Below, piece after piece: positions 25,631 through 35,107 of a DNA stretch of 64,000 nt. Source of the stretch: an uncultured Prevotella sp. (GTDB taxonomy: Bacteria > Bacteroidota > Bacteroidia > Bacteroidales > Bacteroidaceae); contig CALUEX010000003.1 of the NCBI GenBank assembly GCA_944319815.1, positions 1-64,000 on the forward strand, written 5' to 3'. Positions within the stretch are counted from its first letter, which is position 1, and every line of letters starts with the position of its first letter. The notes under the pieces were generated by a model. The model ran no database searches and was not told the origin of the DNA. It saw only the letters and a program-made list of their open reading frames with translations. Position numbers and translations under genes: made by a program.

Positions 25631-26416
25631 ATGCATTTTATCGACACCCATACACATCTTGACGGCCACGAGTTTGACGATGACCGCGACGAAGTTATTG
25701 CCCGCGCCAAGGCCGCAGGCGTAAGCAAAGTGTTCATACCGTCAATCGACCTGCCGTCGGTTGACGCCGTGCTGGCAACGTGCGCCCGTTATCCTGGCTA
25801 CGCCTACCCAATGCTCGGCCTCCACCCGGAGGAGGTAAAGGCCGACTGGCAAGACGTGCTGGCACGGATGAAGCCTCGGCTCGATGCTCCCGACCACCCG
25901 TTCATTGCCGTAGGCGAGGTAGGACTCGACTATTACTGGAGCCGCGAGTTCGAGCAAGAACAGCTGGAAGCGTTCGAGGAACAAGTGCGCTGGTCGGTCG
26001 AATACCGCCTTCCGCTGATGCTCCACTGCCGAAAGGGGCAGAACGAGATGGTGCGCATACTGCGCCGTTACGAGCGTGAGCTGCCCGGCGGCGTGTTCCA
26101 CTGCTTCACGGGCAACGAGAAAGAGGCTGCCGAGCTGCTTAGCTTCAGCAACTTCGCGCTCGGCATAGGCGGCGTGCTGACGTTCAAGAAGTCGCACCTG
26201 CCCGAAGTGCTGCCAGCCGTAGTCCCCCTCGAGCGCATCGTCCTTGAGACCGACTCGCCATACATGGCACCCGTGCCGATGCGCGGCAAGCGCAACGAAA
26301 GCGCCTTCACGCTGTACGTGCTGAAGCGCTTGGCCGAGAGTTACGGCGTAAGCGAGGACGAGATTGCCGACAAGACGACGGCCAACGCCGAACGGATATT
26401 CTTCAATAAACATTAA
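25631..26416 (+). CDS. TatD-family metal-dependent hydrolase
   Basis: 261 residues, normal for the family (YcfH/TatD deoxyribonuclease type). Metal ligands visible: DTHTHLD at 5-11, GEVGLDYYW near 97-105, LHCRKGQ near 137, FHCFTGN near 160, and ETDSPYMAP near 210. Such enzymes act as 3'-5' nucleases in DNA repair. ATG 25631 gives the canonical MHFIDTHTHLD start; a frame open further upstream overlaps the previous gene and is rejected. Confidence 0.92.
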   Translation: MHFIDTHTHLDGHEFDDDRDEVIARAKAAGVSKVFIPSIDLPSVDAVLATCARYPGYAYPMLGLHPEEVKADWQDVLARMKPRLDAPDHPFIAVGEVGLDYYWSREFEQEQLEAFEEQVRWSVEYRLPLMLHCRKGQNEMVRILRRYERELPGGVFHCFTGNEKEAAELLSFSNFALGIGGVLTFKKSHLPEVLPAVVPLERIVLETDSPYMAPVPMRGKRNESAFTLYVLKRLAESYGVSEDEIADKTTANAERIFFNKH

Positions 26417-27185
26417 AATGAATGCCAGCTACGCTCCCATTCATTAGTAGTTAAAGGAGTTTTCTTCAGGAGTTAAAGGAGTTAAAGTAGTTAACGCTCG
26501 TTTCACTCGCTAAGGAGTTAAAGACAAATGCTTTGTTGGATTATACCTTATTAGCTGTTAGCGGCTGCTTGCGGATATTCATAACATTAATTTGGTATAA
26601 TCATATACCCATTGTAGGGGAATATGATTATACCGTACTCACGTTTGGATTGTAATAACTGCAACTTTATACAGGCCGTTTCATTACAACAACACATTAA
26701 CAACGCTGTTTTTAATTGCATCTTAAAAACAAATCGGCAGCATTTTGTTTTAAATCCAATATGCCGTCTTTTACCGTCCAATAGGCCACGTTTTACAACA
26801 TGAAACGTGGCATTTCATAAGGTAAAAGGCCAACAACCACCGTTTAAAGGTAAAAAGGTAAAAGGGTAAAAAGTGATGAATATTCGCCAACTGTAGGGAC
26901 ATAATTTATTATGTCCGCACGTTTCGCAGAAACGTATCACGCTGTATAGTTCGGGAACATACGCCCATTCGCGGTGTGCGGACATTCATATAAAGGTAAA
27001 AAGGTAAAAAAGTAAAAGGGTAAAACTTTATTCATAAAGGTAAAAAAGTAAAGAAGTAAAAAGGTAAAAACTTATTCGTAAAAGTAAAACGGTAAAAGGG
27101 CAAGAAAGCAAGACCTGTCATGCAACAATGGTTTTACCTTTTTACCCTTTTACCGTTTTACCTTTATAAAGCGGGTGTTTCGCCT
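26417..27185. other. Large repeat-only intergenic region
   Basis: About 770 bases with no credible gene. Order: TTAAAGGAGTTAAAG phrases (26450-26525), a degenerate partial MITE end near 26613-26650, GTAAAAAGGTAAAAGGG phrases (26819-26872), a truncated MITE-like copy (26891-26985), more GTAAAAAGG phrases (26993-27100) and the opposite orientation CCTTTTTACCCTTTTACC (27132-27168). The phrase pair flanking the region is inverted. Confidence 0.75.
26891..26985. repeat. Truncated copy of the MITE-like element
   Basis: Left arm 26891-26921 matches 2278-2308, with the internal palindrome GGACATAATTTATTATGTCC. The right arm keeps only GTGCGGACAT (about 26975-26984). Confidence 0.65.
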
Positions 27186-28343
27186 TTAAATTACCGTAGC
27201 GGCGAGCCGCTTGGCCTTGTCGCGCAACGGCGTCGTGTCGGCATCGGCATCGCCGTAACACAGCACTACGCCCATGCGGCGGCCCACGTGCTGCTGTTGC
27301 TTGCCGAAGATGCGCAGCCGCGTATAGTCTTCTTTCAGCACATCGAGCATATTATATTGCGGTTCGCGGTCGGCCTCCTCCTTGGCCAGCACGACAGCAC
27401 TCGCTCCTGCGTGCTCAAGGTGTATGGCCGGGATTGGCAGCCCCATGACGGCGCGGAAGTGCAGCTCGAACTCGTTAAGGTTGAGCGTATGGCCGAGCGT
27501 CACCATGCCCGTGTCGTGCGGACGGGGCGAAAGTTCAGAGAAGATGACACCCTTGTCCTTGCTCAAGAAAAACTCCACGCCCCATATTCCGGCACCCGTC
27601 AGCGCGCGCGTCACGGCCTCGGCCATGCGCTCCGCTTCCCTCAGGTCGGCCTCGGGGATGCTGAACGGCTGCCAACTCTCGCGGTAGTCGCCGCCCTTCT
27701 GCACGTGGCCGATGGGCGGGCAGAACAGCGTAGGGCCGTCTTTCTGCGTCACCGTAAGCAACGTAAACTCGCTGTCGAAACGTATGAACTCCTCGATGAT
27801 TATTTCCTTTACGTCGCCACGGCTGCCCTCCATAGCAGCATTGAACGCCGCCTCAAGTTCGCCCTCTGCCTTGACGACGCTCTGGCCGTGGCCGGATGAC
27901 GACATGAGGGGCTTTATGACGCACGGAAAGCCTATTTCCTTGGCGTGCTCCTTCAGTTCGTCGAGCGTCTTGGCATAGAAATACTTGGCCGTTTTCAGGC
28001 CGAGTTCCTTGGCCGCGAGGTCGCGTATAGCCTTGCGGTTCATGGTGAAGTTGACGGCCCTTGCGCTGGGAACAACCTGTATGCCCTGCGCCTCAAAATC
28101 GAACAGGCGCTCCGTGCGGATGGCCTCAATCTCGGGCACGATGATGTCAGGGCGGTGCTTCTTTACCACGCCGTCGAGCGCGTCGCCGTCAAGCATATTG
28201 AAAACCTCGCACTCGTCGGCCACCTGCATGGCCGGGGCGTTGGCATAACGGTCGCAAGCCACGACGTACTGCCCCGCCCTCTTGGCGGCAATAACAAACT
28301 CCTTGCCCAGTTCTCCCGAGCCTAATAACAATATTTTCTTCAT
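27186..28343 (-). CDS. purT: Formate-dependent phosphoribosylglycinamide formyltransferase
   Basis: 385 residues. An ATP-grasp enzyme that makes formyl-GAR from GAR, formate and ATP in purine synthesis. N-terminal [29 protein letters not shown] near 70, the glycine-rich ATP loop [13 protein letters not shown] near 155, and [26 protein letters not shown] near 265 are all diagnostic. Start set at 28343, because the longer frame runs through repeat DNA. Confidence 0.95.
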   Translation of the reverse strand: MKKILLLGSGELGKEFVIAAKRAGQYVVACDRYANAPAMQVADECEVFNMLDGDALDGVVKKHRPDIIVPEIEAIRTERLFDFEAQGIQVVPSARAVNFTMNRKAIRDLAAKELGLKTAKYFYAKTLDELKEHAKEIGFPCVIKPLMSSSGHGQSVVKAEGELEAAFNAAMEGSRGDVKEIIIEEFIRFDSEFTLLTVTQKDGPTLFCPPIGHVQKGGDYRESWQPFSIPEADLREAERMAEAVTRALTGAGIWGVEFFLSKDKGVIFSELSPRPHDTGMVTLGHTLNLNEFELHFRAVMGLPIPAIHLEHAGASAVVLAKEEADREPQYNMLDVLKEDYTRLRIFGKQQQHVGRRMGVVLCYGDADADTTPLRDKAKRLAATVI

Positions 28344-28444
28344 TGATTTTATGTTTTTAAGAAACAAGTAGACGAGTGACGAGCAAACGAGGAGATTTGC
28401 CCAAAAGGCTGTTTGCCACAAAATCAAATCTCCTTGTCTGCTCG
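28344..28444. repeat. Inverted pair of CAAGTAGACGAG-type phrases
   Basis: ACAAGTAGACGAGTGACGAG with continuation to AGATTT (about 28364-28398) is complemented by AAATCTCCTTGTCTGCTCGT and CACTTGTCTACTTG (about 28425-28458), the second arm running into the 3' end of the next gene. It separates purT from the small gene upstream. Confidence 0.8.
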
Positions 28445-28756
28445 TCACTTGTCTACTTGTCTGCTGATTAATTGCTTAACCATCTGCCATTCGGGCGAGA
28501 CGGCCATCTTGCGGAGGTTGGCCTCAATGATTTTCAGCATCGTCTCGTCGCTTACCCGGCGCTCGCGGGCTATGTCGGCAAGCGGCTTCACGTCATTGCC
28601 GAACAGCCCGTAATACTGCTTGAGCATATCTTCGTCGTCTGCATAGACGAGGTGCATAATGTGCTTTATGTAATGTTCAACCTTCTCGCTGACGCACTGC
28701 GGCTCCTTGCCGAGGCGTATGAGGAAGTCTTGAAGTTCTTGGGATAGAGAGTCCAT
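28445..28756 (-). CDS. Small helical protein of unknown function, sigma-region-4-like tail
   Basis: 103 residues. The second half (YYGLFG ... [27 protein letters not shown]) resembles the helix-turn-helix of sigma region 4, with the conserved-looking end [11 protein letters not shown]. It could bind DNA or RNA polymerase, but no region 2 is present and the likeness is by eye only. The gene sits between two inverted phrase pairs. Real by codon use and length; function not assigned. Confidence 0.65.
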   Translation of the reverse strand: MDSLSQELQDFLIRLGKEPQCVSEKVEHYIKHIMHLVYADDEDMLKQYYGLFGNDVKPLADIARERRVSDETMLKIIEANLRKMAVSPEWQMVKQLISRQVDK

Positions 28757-28762
28757 AACTGT

Positions 28763-28858
28763 TTTGGGTTATGAGGTTATACGGTTATGAGGTTTTAAGG
28801 TGCTGCCGTTTTCCATGCCGTATAACCGTAAAACCTTAAAACCTCATAACCTAATAAT
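28763..28858. repeat. Inverted pair of ATAACCGTAAAACC-type phrases
   Basis: GTTATGAGGTTATACGG and GTTATGAGGTTTTAAGG (28768-28800) are complemented by CCGTATAACCGTAAAACC and TTAAAACCTCATAACC (28815-28852). Fills the gap between rfbB and the small gene. Confidence 0.8.
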
Positions 28859-30007
28859 TCACCTATTACCGTACATCTGCTCGTAATACTTCTGGTAGTC
28901 GCCGCTTGTCACCTCGTTCACCCAGTCCTGGTGCTCCAAGTTCCAGCGTATAGTCTTTACTATTCCGTCAGCAAACATGGTCTCCGGCTGCCAGCCAAGC
29001 TCGCGCTTGATTTTCGTCGGGTCAATGGCGTAACGCTGGTCGTGGCCAAGCCGGTCGGTAACAAACGTTATTAGGCCATCGTTGAGCCATCTTATGTCAA
29101 TGTCGCCGTTGGCGTCGTAAACCTTCTTGCGCAGTATGTTGCGCAGGCTCTTGTCCGCGGCCATCATGTCGTGGATGGTCTTTATCGTGAGTTTTACTAT
29201 GTCGATGTTCTTCATCTCGTTGTGTCCGCCCACGTTGTAGACCTCCCCGTCGCGTCCTTCACGCACCACAAGGTCTATTGCCTTGCAGTGGTCTTCCACG
29301 TAAAGCCAATCCCTTACGTTGTCGCCCTTGCCGTAAACGGGCAGCTGCTTGCCGTCGAGTATGTTGTTTATGATAAGCGGAATGAGCTTTTCGGGGAAGT
29401 GGTACGGCCCATAATTGTTGGAACATCGCGTGATGGTTACGGGCATACGGTAGGTGTCGTGGTACGCTTTCACTATGAGGTCAGCACTCGTTTTCGACGC
29501 GCTATACGGACTATGGGGGCACAGGGGGGTGTCCTCGGTGAAGTAGCCGTCGGCTCCCAACGAGCCGTAAACCTCGTCGGTGCTCACTTGGTGGAAACGT
29601 TTGCCTGGCTTCCAGGCCGGGTATCCGGCAGCGTCCTTGCCCGTAACCCAAGCACGTCGGGCAGCGTCGAGCAAGTTCTGCGTGCCGAGTATGTTGGTTT
29701 CAAGGAACAGTTGCGGGGTCTCTATGCTGCGGTCAACGTGGCTCTCGGCGGCAAAATTAACCACATAGTCAATGTCGTTATCGGCAAAAAGGCGGTCGGC
29801 CAGCTCACGGTCGCGTATGTCTCCGTGCACGAAAACACACCTACGGCCGTCCACATCGTCCTTTATTGTGCCGTAATTGCCGGCGTATGTAAGCAAGTCG
29901 AGCACTATTACCTTGATGTCTTCATCCTTGTATTTCTTGTGGAGAAGGTATTTTATGAAGTTGGAGCCGATAAATCCGGCTGCCCCTGTCACCAAATAAG
30001 TTTTCAT
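28859..30007 (-). CDS. rfbB: dTDP-glucose 4,6-dehydratase
   Basis: 382 residues. Makes dTDP-4-oxo-6-deoxyglucose from dTDP-glucose, the branch point for rhamnose and for the FdtA route. NAD-binding GAAGFIGSNF at 8-17, catalytic T-D-E in STDEVYGSLG (about 142-151) and YSASKTSADLIV (about 172-183, YxxxK). Normal length or slightly longer than the family. No rmlA, rmlC or rmlD is adjacent, so the pathway is split over the genome. Confidence 0.95.
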   Translation of the reverse strand: MKTYLVTGAAGFIGSNFIKYLLHKKYKDEDIKVIVLDLLTYAGNYGTIKDDVDGRRCVFVHGDIRDRELADRLFADNDIDYVVNFAAESHVDRSIETPQLFLETNILGTQNLLDAARRAWVTGKDAAGYPAWKPGKRFHQVSTDEVYGSLGADGYFTEDTPLCPHSPYSASKTSADLIVKAYHDTYRMPVTITRCSNNYGPYHFPEKLIPLIINNILDGKQLPVYGKGDNVRDWLYVEDHCKAIDLVVREGRDGEVYNVGGHNEMKNIDIVKLTIKTIHDMMAADKSLRNILRKKVYDANGDIDIRWLNDGLITFVTDRLGHDQRYAIDPTKIKRELGWQPETMFADGIVKTIRWNLEHQDWVNEVTSGDYQKYYEQMYGNR

Positions 30008-30054
30008 ATCATTGATGATTAGATTTATTACTAATATGTATAACGCCGCAAAGG

Positions 30055-30573
30055 CTAAAAAATTGTACCGCCGCTATGCCTCGGGTCAGCCAAGGTTACG
30101 ACTTCGAGGTCCTTAAACTCGCAGCCGTCAACGGTCAGGCGGATGATTGTCCTTTCCTTGTGCCACCCTTGAAGGCCTGCCGCCCCGGGATTAATGTGCA
30201 ACAGGTTGAGCGTCTTGTCGAACATCACTTTCAGTATATGGGAGTGCCCCGAGATGAAAAGCTGTGGCGGATTGGCATAAATCGAAGCCATGATGCTTCG
30301 GTCGTAATTCCCCGGATAGCCGCCGATGTGCTTCATGAGCACGTCCGCATCCTCACAACGCCAACGCAACTTCTCGGGAAACATACGGCGAAGGTCGCCA
30401 CCGTCACAGTTGCCGCACACGGCACGCAACGTCCGGAATGCAGCCAAACGCTCTGCAACCTCCGTAGAGCCGATGTCGCCGGCGTGCCAGATTTCGTCGC
30501 ACGGCTCGAAATAATGTAGATAACTGTCGTCCCAATAAGAGTGGGTGTCGCTGATAATTCCTATTCTTTTCAT
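30055..30573 (-). CDS. YfcE/MJ0936-type metallophosphoesterase
   Basis: 172 residues. Metal-binding motifs in order: SDTHS (about 8-12), WHAGDIGS (about 35-42), GNCDGG (about 59-64), and SGHSH (about 110-114). Calcineurin-like phosphodiesterase fold; natural substrate unknown. Confidence 0.9.
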   Translation of the reverse strand: MKRIGIISDTHSYWDDSYLHYFEPCDEIWHAGDIGSTEVAERLAAFRTLRAVCGNCDGGDLRRMFPEKLRWRCEDADVLMKHIGGYPGNYDRSIMASIYANPPQLFISGHSHILKVMFDKTLNLLHINPGAAGLQGWHKERTIIRLTVDGCEFKDLEVVTLADPRHSGGTIF

Positions 30574-30655
30574 GCCTGTCCGCTGTCTTGCCGTTGCCTG
30601 CCATGAGGCTGCAAAGGCTACCTGCCCTTGAAAACCATGGCCTCAAGCAGAGGCT

Positions 30656-31285
30656 TTATGCCCCTATACCAAGTTTCTTCTTTATAAAGTCCTTGATGAA
30701 TTCCTCCGTGCCCTCCATGCCAAGGATGCTCGAGTTGATGCAAAGGTCATACGACGTGCTGTGCCCCCATTCCTTGCCCGTGTAATAATTGTAGTACGAC
30801 GAGCGGCTTGACTCCTTGCTCTCGATGATTTTCCGCGCCTCGTCCTCCGTGCAGCCATGACGCTTGCAGATGCGCTTTACGCGCTCGTCGATATTGGCCG
30901 TGACGAATACGTTTACCGTATTGTCAAAGTCGCGCAGCACATAGTCGGCACAGCGGCCAACGAACACGCACGAGCCAGCCTCAGCCGCCTTGCGGATGGC
31001 ATCGCTCTGGAACTGGAACAGGCTCTCCTGCGACAGCTTGTTGTTGTAGAAGTTGTTGTCAGACATGAAAGGGGCGTGGATATGGAACAGCGAACGGAAA
31101 AAGCCTTTCTTCTCGTCGTTCTGCTCAAAGAACTTCTCGCTGAAGCCGCTCTCCTTGGCTGCGAGGTTGAGAAGCTCCTTGTCGTAGAAGCTGCACCCGA
31201 AGTCTTCGGCCAGTTTCCTGGCGATGACCAATCCGCCGCTGCCCAGCTGGCGGCCTACGTTGATTATTATTTTCTTATTGTCCAT
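30656..31285 (-). CDS. Cytidylate-kinase-like family protein
   Basis: 209 residues from the ATG at 31285 (another in-frame ATG is two codons upstream). It begins IIINVGRQLGSGG, a P-loop variant of the cytidylate-kinase-like (AAA_26) family, and has FVGRCADYVLRD near 118-129 and VNVFVTANIDERVKRI near 133. This is separate from true cmk at 20969; the cellular substrate is not established for the family. Confidence 0.85.
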   Translation of the reverse strand: MDNKKIIINVGRQLGSGGLVIARKLAEDFGCSFYDKELLNLAAKESGFSEKFFEQNDEKKGFFRSLFHIHAPFMSDNNFYNNKLSQESLFQFQSDAIRKAAEAGSCVFVGRCADYVLRDFDNTVNVFVTANIDERVKRICKRHGCTEDEARKIIESKESSRSSYYNYYTGKEWGHSTSYDLCINSSILGMEGTEEFIKDFIKKKLGIGA

Positions 31286-31402
31286 AAACATCTTTTTTAA
31301 TTGAAAACCGAGGGATGGATGATTGAAAGCCATTATGTACCTTGCCGCGATTTACCAACTTTTCCAATCACAAAGGTAATCATAATTTTCCATTTTCAAC
31401 CA

Positions 31403-32776
31403 TCAATTCTCAATTACGTTGCCGGCCTGCATTTGCCTCTTGAACTTCCGCATATATTTGGCCATCATTATGAAAGCCACGACTGCGGCGACGGTGTCAG
31501 AGATGGGCATGGCCGTCCACACGCCGTCCACCTTCATGACGGGCGGCAGCACCACGAGCAGCGGCAGCAGGAAGAGCATCTGGCGCGAGAGCGACAGGAA
31601 AATGCTGATTTTGGCCTTGCCTATGCACTGGAAGAAGTTGGTTATCACCATCTGGCAACCCACTATCGGGAAGGCCAGCATGTGTATCCTTATGCCCTCG
31701 ACGGCCATGTCGATGAGCGTCTTGTCCGTCGTAAAAAGGCGTGCGCACTGGTAAGGGAAGAACTCGGCGATGACAAACCCCGTGGCGGTGATTGCCGTGG
31801 CGGTGACCATGGCGAGCTTAAGCACGCGCATGAGGCGGTCGAACCGCTGCGCACCGTAGTTGTAACCGGCTATCGGGAGCATACCCTGGTTGAGCCCGAT
31901 TGTCACCATGACAAAGATGAACGACACCTTGCTGGCTATGCCGTATGCACCCACGGCCAAGTCGCCGCCGTAACGCGACAGCCCGGCATTGATGAAGATG
32001 ACCACCACGCAGGCGCACACGTTCATGGCGAAGGGCGACATACCGATGCTGGCGATGTTCTTCACGATGGCGCCCTTGAGCTTGTAGATGCCACGCTGGA
32101 AATGAAGTATCTCGTCCTGGTTGCTGAACAGCTTGATTTGCCATAGCAGGGCAACGAGCTGCGACAGTATGGTGGCGAGCGCGGCGCCCTGTATGCCCAT
32201 GCCCAAGGGCCAGATGAATATTGGGGCGAGCACGATGTTGAGCACCACGGTCAGTATCGTGGCGGCCATGGCCTGCCTCGGCTTGCTGGCCGCACGGAGC
32301 ACGGCGTTCATGCCGAGGAACGTCTGCGACACTACGTTGCCGGCAAGGATTACCAGCATATAGTCGCGCGCATAAGGTATGGTGTTCTCGCTCGCGCCGA
32401 AGAAATACAGTATGGGGTCGAGCATCAGCAACGTTACAAGGCCGAAAGCCACGCCCACGATGAGGTTGAGCGTGAAGCTGTTGCCGAAGATGTTTTCGGC
32501 CATCTTGTAGTCTTTTTGGCCGAGTTTCACCGAAATACAAGTAGAAGAACCGATACCAACGGCAGCTCCGAACGCAGCCGAGAGGTTCATCAACGGGAAC
32601 GTAATAGCCAAGCCGGAAATAGCCAAAGGCCCTACGCCCTGCCCGATGAAAATACTGTCAATCATGTTGTACAGCGAGGAGGCCGTCATCGCTACGATGG
32701 CGGGCAGCGCATACTGGGCCAACAGCTTGCCTACCGGCTTTGTCCCGAGTTCAAGTGTTGCCTGTTTGTTATCCAT
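31403..32776 (-). CDS. MATE-family multidrug or metabolite exporter
   Basis: 457 residues with twelve predicted membrane helices in two halves. It starts LGTKPVGKLLAQYALPAIVAM with SLYNMIDSIFIGQGVG near 35-50, the standard MATE N-terminus. Exchanges Na+ or H+ for organic cations or metabolites. Start at 32776 lies 22 bases from its -7 box. Single gene. Confidence 0.9.
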   Translation of the reverse strand: MDNKQATLELGTKPVGKLLAQYALPAIVAMTASSLYNMIDSIFIGQGVGPLAISGLAITFPLMNLSAAFGAAVGIGSSTCISVKLGQKDYKMAENIFGNSFTLNLIVGVAFGLVTLLMLDPILYFFGASENTIPYARDYMLVILAGNVVSQTFLGMNAVLRAASKPRQAMAATILTVVLNIVLAPIFIWPLGMGIQGAALATILSQLVALLWQIKLFSNQDEILHFQRGIYKLKGAIVKNIASIGMSPFAMNVCACVVVIFINAGLSRYGGDLAVGAYGIASKVSFIFVMVTIGLNQGMLPIAGYNYGAQRFDRLMRVLKLAMVTATAITATGFVIAEFFPYQCARLFTTDKTLIDMAVEGIRIHMLAFPIVGCQMVITNFFQCIGKAKISIFLSLSRQMLFLLPLLVVLPPVMKVDGVWTAMPISDTVAAVVAFIMMAKYMRKFKRQMQAGNVIEN

Positions 32777-32797
32777 ATTAATCTCTTTTTTCGGGTG

Positions 32798-32828
32798 CAA
32801 AGTTACTGTAAGTTGAGTGAAATGCAAA
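32798..32828 (-). promoter_or_regulatory. Promoter of the MATE gene
   Basis: On the - strand TTTG (32828-32825), 19 bases, TAACTTTG (32805-32798). The -33 box lies inside the first 73-base direct repeat. Confidence 0.75.
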
Positions 32829-33037
32829 ATAAATGCGTGTGAAACAAGAATTTATTTTCATTTCCGAGACGCAACGTAACTTATCTAAAGTTACTGTAAA
32901 ATTTCGGTTAAGCGAAGCAAAAGGAAAACTGTTTTTCCTTTTGTGAGCGAAAGAAATTTATTTAAGTTGAGTGAAATGCAAAATAAATGCGTGTGAAACG
33001 AGAATTTATTTTCATTTCCGAGACGCAGCGTAACTTA
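32811..33037. repeat. 73-base direct repeat, two copies 154 bases apart
   Basis: Copies at 32811-32883 and 32965-33037 differ at two positions. Each contains a hairpin: GAAATGCAAAATAAAT pairs with ATTTATTTTCATTTC (one bulge). The first copy carries the -33 box of the MATE promoter. The intervening 81 bases include AAAGGAAAA/TTTTCCTTT pairing (about 32930-32942). Confidence 0.85.
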
Positions 33038-33307
33038 GCGTCAGTTCGGTATAAGGCGATGGCGGATATTCAACGTTTGCCCCATGAACGCCGATAAAAC
33101 ACGGCATTCATCCTCCGCCAAGTTACCGCCCGCTTTCCAATATGCCACCTTTCGGCCTGCAAGAGGGCGCAAAACGCACGATAAAAGGACGCCTTTCACG
33201 GCGCAAAAGGGCACCTTTCGGGATGTGTATCCCGGCAAGGCTATGGACGAAAGGATTTACCCCGACATACAACCAACGTGAAAATGCCCGTTTTGGCGGC
33301 ATTTTGC
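33038..33307. other. Intergenic region upstream of xpt
   Basis: Contains imperfect AAAAGG/CCTTT hairpin units (about 33145-33225), related to the family at 51022 and 63429, and a TTTACCCCGACATACAACCAAC stretch (as two blocks: TTTACCCCGACATA and CAACCAACG). No purine-riboswitch-like structure and no gene. Confidence 0.5.
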
Positions 33308-33338
33308 TTTGCGCATACGCCAACTTGCACTATCTTTG
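33308..33338 (+). promoter_or_regulatory. Promoter of xpt
   Basis: TTTG at 33308-33311, 19 bases, TATCTTTG at 33331-33338. Leaves a leader of about 90 bases before ATG 33430. Confidence 0.75.
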
Positions 33339-33429
33339 CACGAGAGATTGCAGCACGCGGAAAAATGAAGGTTGGCTTTATTTCGGTTCGCTTGCACTAT
33401 CTCCAAGAACAATAGAAAACAGCAACGGC

Positions 33430-34002
33430 ATGAACTTATTAGAGGAAAGAATACTGCGCGACGGCCGGTGTCTCGACGGCGGACTGCTGAAGGTTGACGG
33501 CTTCATCAACCACCAGATGGACCCGGCGTTGATGATGGAGGCTGCCAAGGAACTGGCAAGGCGCTTCGCCGACAGCGGCGCGAACAAGATACTCACCATA
33601 GAGGCGAGCGGCATAGCCCCGGCCATAATGACGGGCTACGTGACGGGGCTGCCCGTGGTGTTCGCCAAAAAGAAGAAACCATCGACCATGGCCGACGTAC
33701 TGGCGGCGAGCGTCTACTCGTTCACCAAGCAACGCACTTACGACATCTGCGTCAGCGGCGAGTTCCTCGGACGGGGCGACAGGCTGCTGTTCATAGACGA
33801 CTTCCTGGCCAACGGCAACGCCGCCAAAGGCATAATCAGCCTTGCCGAACAGGCCGGAGCCGAGCTTGTGGGCATGGGCTTCTTGGTCGAGAAAGCGTTT
33901 CAACAGGGCGGCGACTACCTGCGTGGCAAGGGCATAAGGGTGGAGTCGCTGGCTGTAATAGAGAGCCTTGACGACTGCAAAATCAGGCTGAAGGGACAAT
34001 GA
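33430..34002 (+). CDS. xpt: Xanthine phosphoribosyltransferase
   Basis: 190 residues. Salvages xanthine with PRPP to XMP. Family features: [13 protein letters not shown] near 19-31, [12 protein letters not shown] near 55-66, VFAKKKKP near 77-84, and the PRPP loop [13 protein letters not shown] near 120-132. ATG 33430 is selected: it gives the standard [10 protein letters not shown] beginning, and the longer frame crosses the promoter. Confidence 0.95.
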   Translation: MNLLEERILRDGRCLDGGLLKVDGFINHQMDPALMMEAAKELARRFADSGANKILTIEASGIAPAIMTGYVTGLPVVFAKKKKPSTMADVLAASVYSFTKQRTYDICVSGEFLGRGDRLLFIDDFLANGNAAKGIISLAEQAGAELVGMGFLVEKAFQQGGDYLRGKGIRVESLAVIESLDDCKIRLKGQ

Positions 34003-34078
34003 GGCCGATGCTCAACGATGAAAGGCGCACAATAGACCTTTACTTTTTACCCTTTTACTTTTTCACCTTTTTACCTTT

Positions 34079-34939
34079 TCAACGTCTCACCATTTCCGTC
34101 AGCCTGTCGCGGCATTTCTCCATGAGCCACTTAGGCGTGCTCGTGGCCCCGCAGATGCCTACGGTTTCCACGTCGGAGAGCCATGACGGGTCGATTTCCT
34201 CAGGGCCTTCGATTAAGTGGCTTTTAGGGTTTACGCGCCTGCACTCGTTGAACAGCACGCGCCCGTTGCTGCTCTTGCGCCCGCAGACGAACAGGATGAG
34301 GTCGTGGCGCATGGCGAACGCGCTGACGTTTGACATACGGTTGGCCACCTGGCGGCAGATTGTGTCGAAGCTCCTGAACGTGGCCGAGGGCGAGATGTGG
34401 GCAGAGATGTAGTCTATGATGCGATGGAACTCGTCGAGCGACTTGGTGGTCTGCGAGTAAAGGTAGATGTCCCGCGTGAAGTCCAAGGCTTTCACGCCGT
34501 CAAGGTCGGCCACGACGACGGCACGCCCGTTGGTCTGCCCCACGAGGCCGAGCACCTCGGCGTGGCCCGGCTTGCCGAAAATCACGATTTGGGCGTCGGG
34601 CGCCGAGTCGTATTTCTGCTTAATCCGTCGTTGCAACTGCAACACTACGGGGCACGTGGCGTCGATAATCTCGATGTTGTTTCGCCGCGCCGTGGCGTAT
34701 GTCTCCGGCGGTTCGCCGTGGGCACGGAGCAGCACCTTTACGTCGTGCAGGCGGTTAAGGTCGTCGTGGTTGATTGTCACCAGTCCCATCCGCCGCAACC
34801 GCTCGCATTCCATGCCGTTGTGCACGATGTCGCCGAGGCAGTAGAGAGTCTTGCCGGAGGCCAGCTCCTCCTCGGCCTTGCGTATGGCAGTGGTCACTCC
34901 GAAGCAAAAACCGCTGCCGCTGTCGATTTCTATTTGCAT
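34079..34939 (-). CDS. ispH: 4-hydroxy-3-methylbut-2-enyl diphosphate reductase
   Basis: 286 residues. Last step of the MEP isoprenoid pathway, giving IPP and DMAPP. The three cysteines that hold the iron-sulfur cluster are C12 (GFCFGV), C96 (DATCPVV) and C263 (GICGATSTP). EHGEPP-type HGEPPET near 74-80 is also visible. ATG 34939 gives the canonical IEIDSGSGFCFG start. A GTAAAAGG-type phrase follows the stop. Confidence 0.95.
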   Translation of the reverse strand: MQIEIDSGSGFCFGVTTAIRKAEEELASGKTLYCLGDIVHNGMECERLRRMGLVTINHDDLNRLHDVKVLLRAHGEPPETYATARRNNIEIIDATCPVVLQLQRRIKQKYDSAPDAQIVIFGKPGHAEVLGLVGQTNGRAVVVADLDGVKALDFTRDIYLYSQTTKSLDEFHRIIDYISAHISPSATFRSFDTICRQVANRMSNVSAFAMRHDLILFVCGRKSSNGRVLFNECRRVNPKSHLIEGPEEIDPSWLSDVETVGICGATSTPKWLMEKCRDRLTEMVRR

Positions 34940-35107
34940 GGCTAATTGTTTATCGTGAAATATTGAAGTTAAAGGAGTTAAGGTAGTTAAAGGAGTTAAA
35001 GGCAATACCATTTTACCCTCATAGGACTGTCGTTTTGTATAAACTAAAGCAAAAGCATTTGTCTTTAACTCCTTTAACTACCTTAACTCCTTTAACTACC
35101 AAAACAA
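34940..35107. repeat. Inverted pair of TTTAACTCC-type phrases
   Basis: GTTAAAGGAGTTAAGGTAG repeated in tandem (about 34969-35002) is matched in the opposite orientation by CTTTAACTCCTTTAACTACC (about 35062-35100). The central 60 bases are unrelated. It separates meaB from ispH. Confidence 0.85.

Noticed and set aside
33339..33429. Possible purine riboswitch in front of xpt
   Set aside because: The leader is only about 90 bases and I see neither the three-way junction nor the conserved loop sequences.
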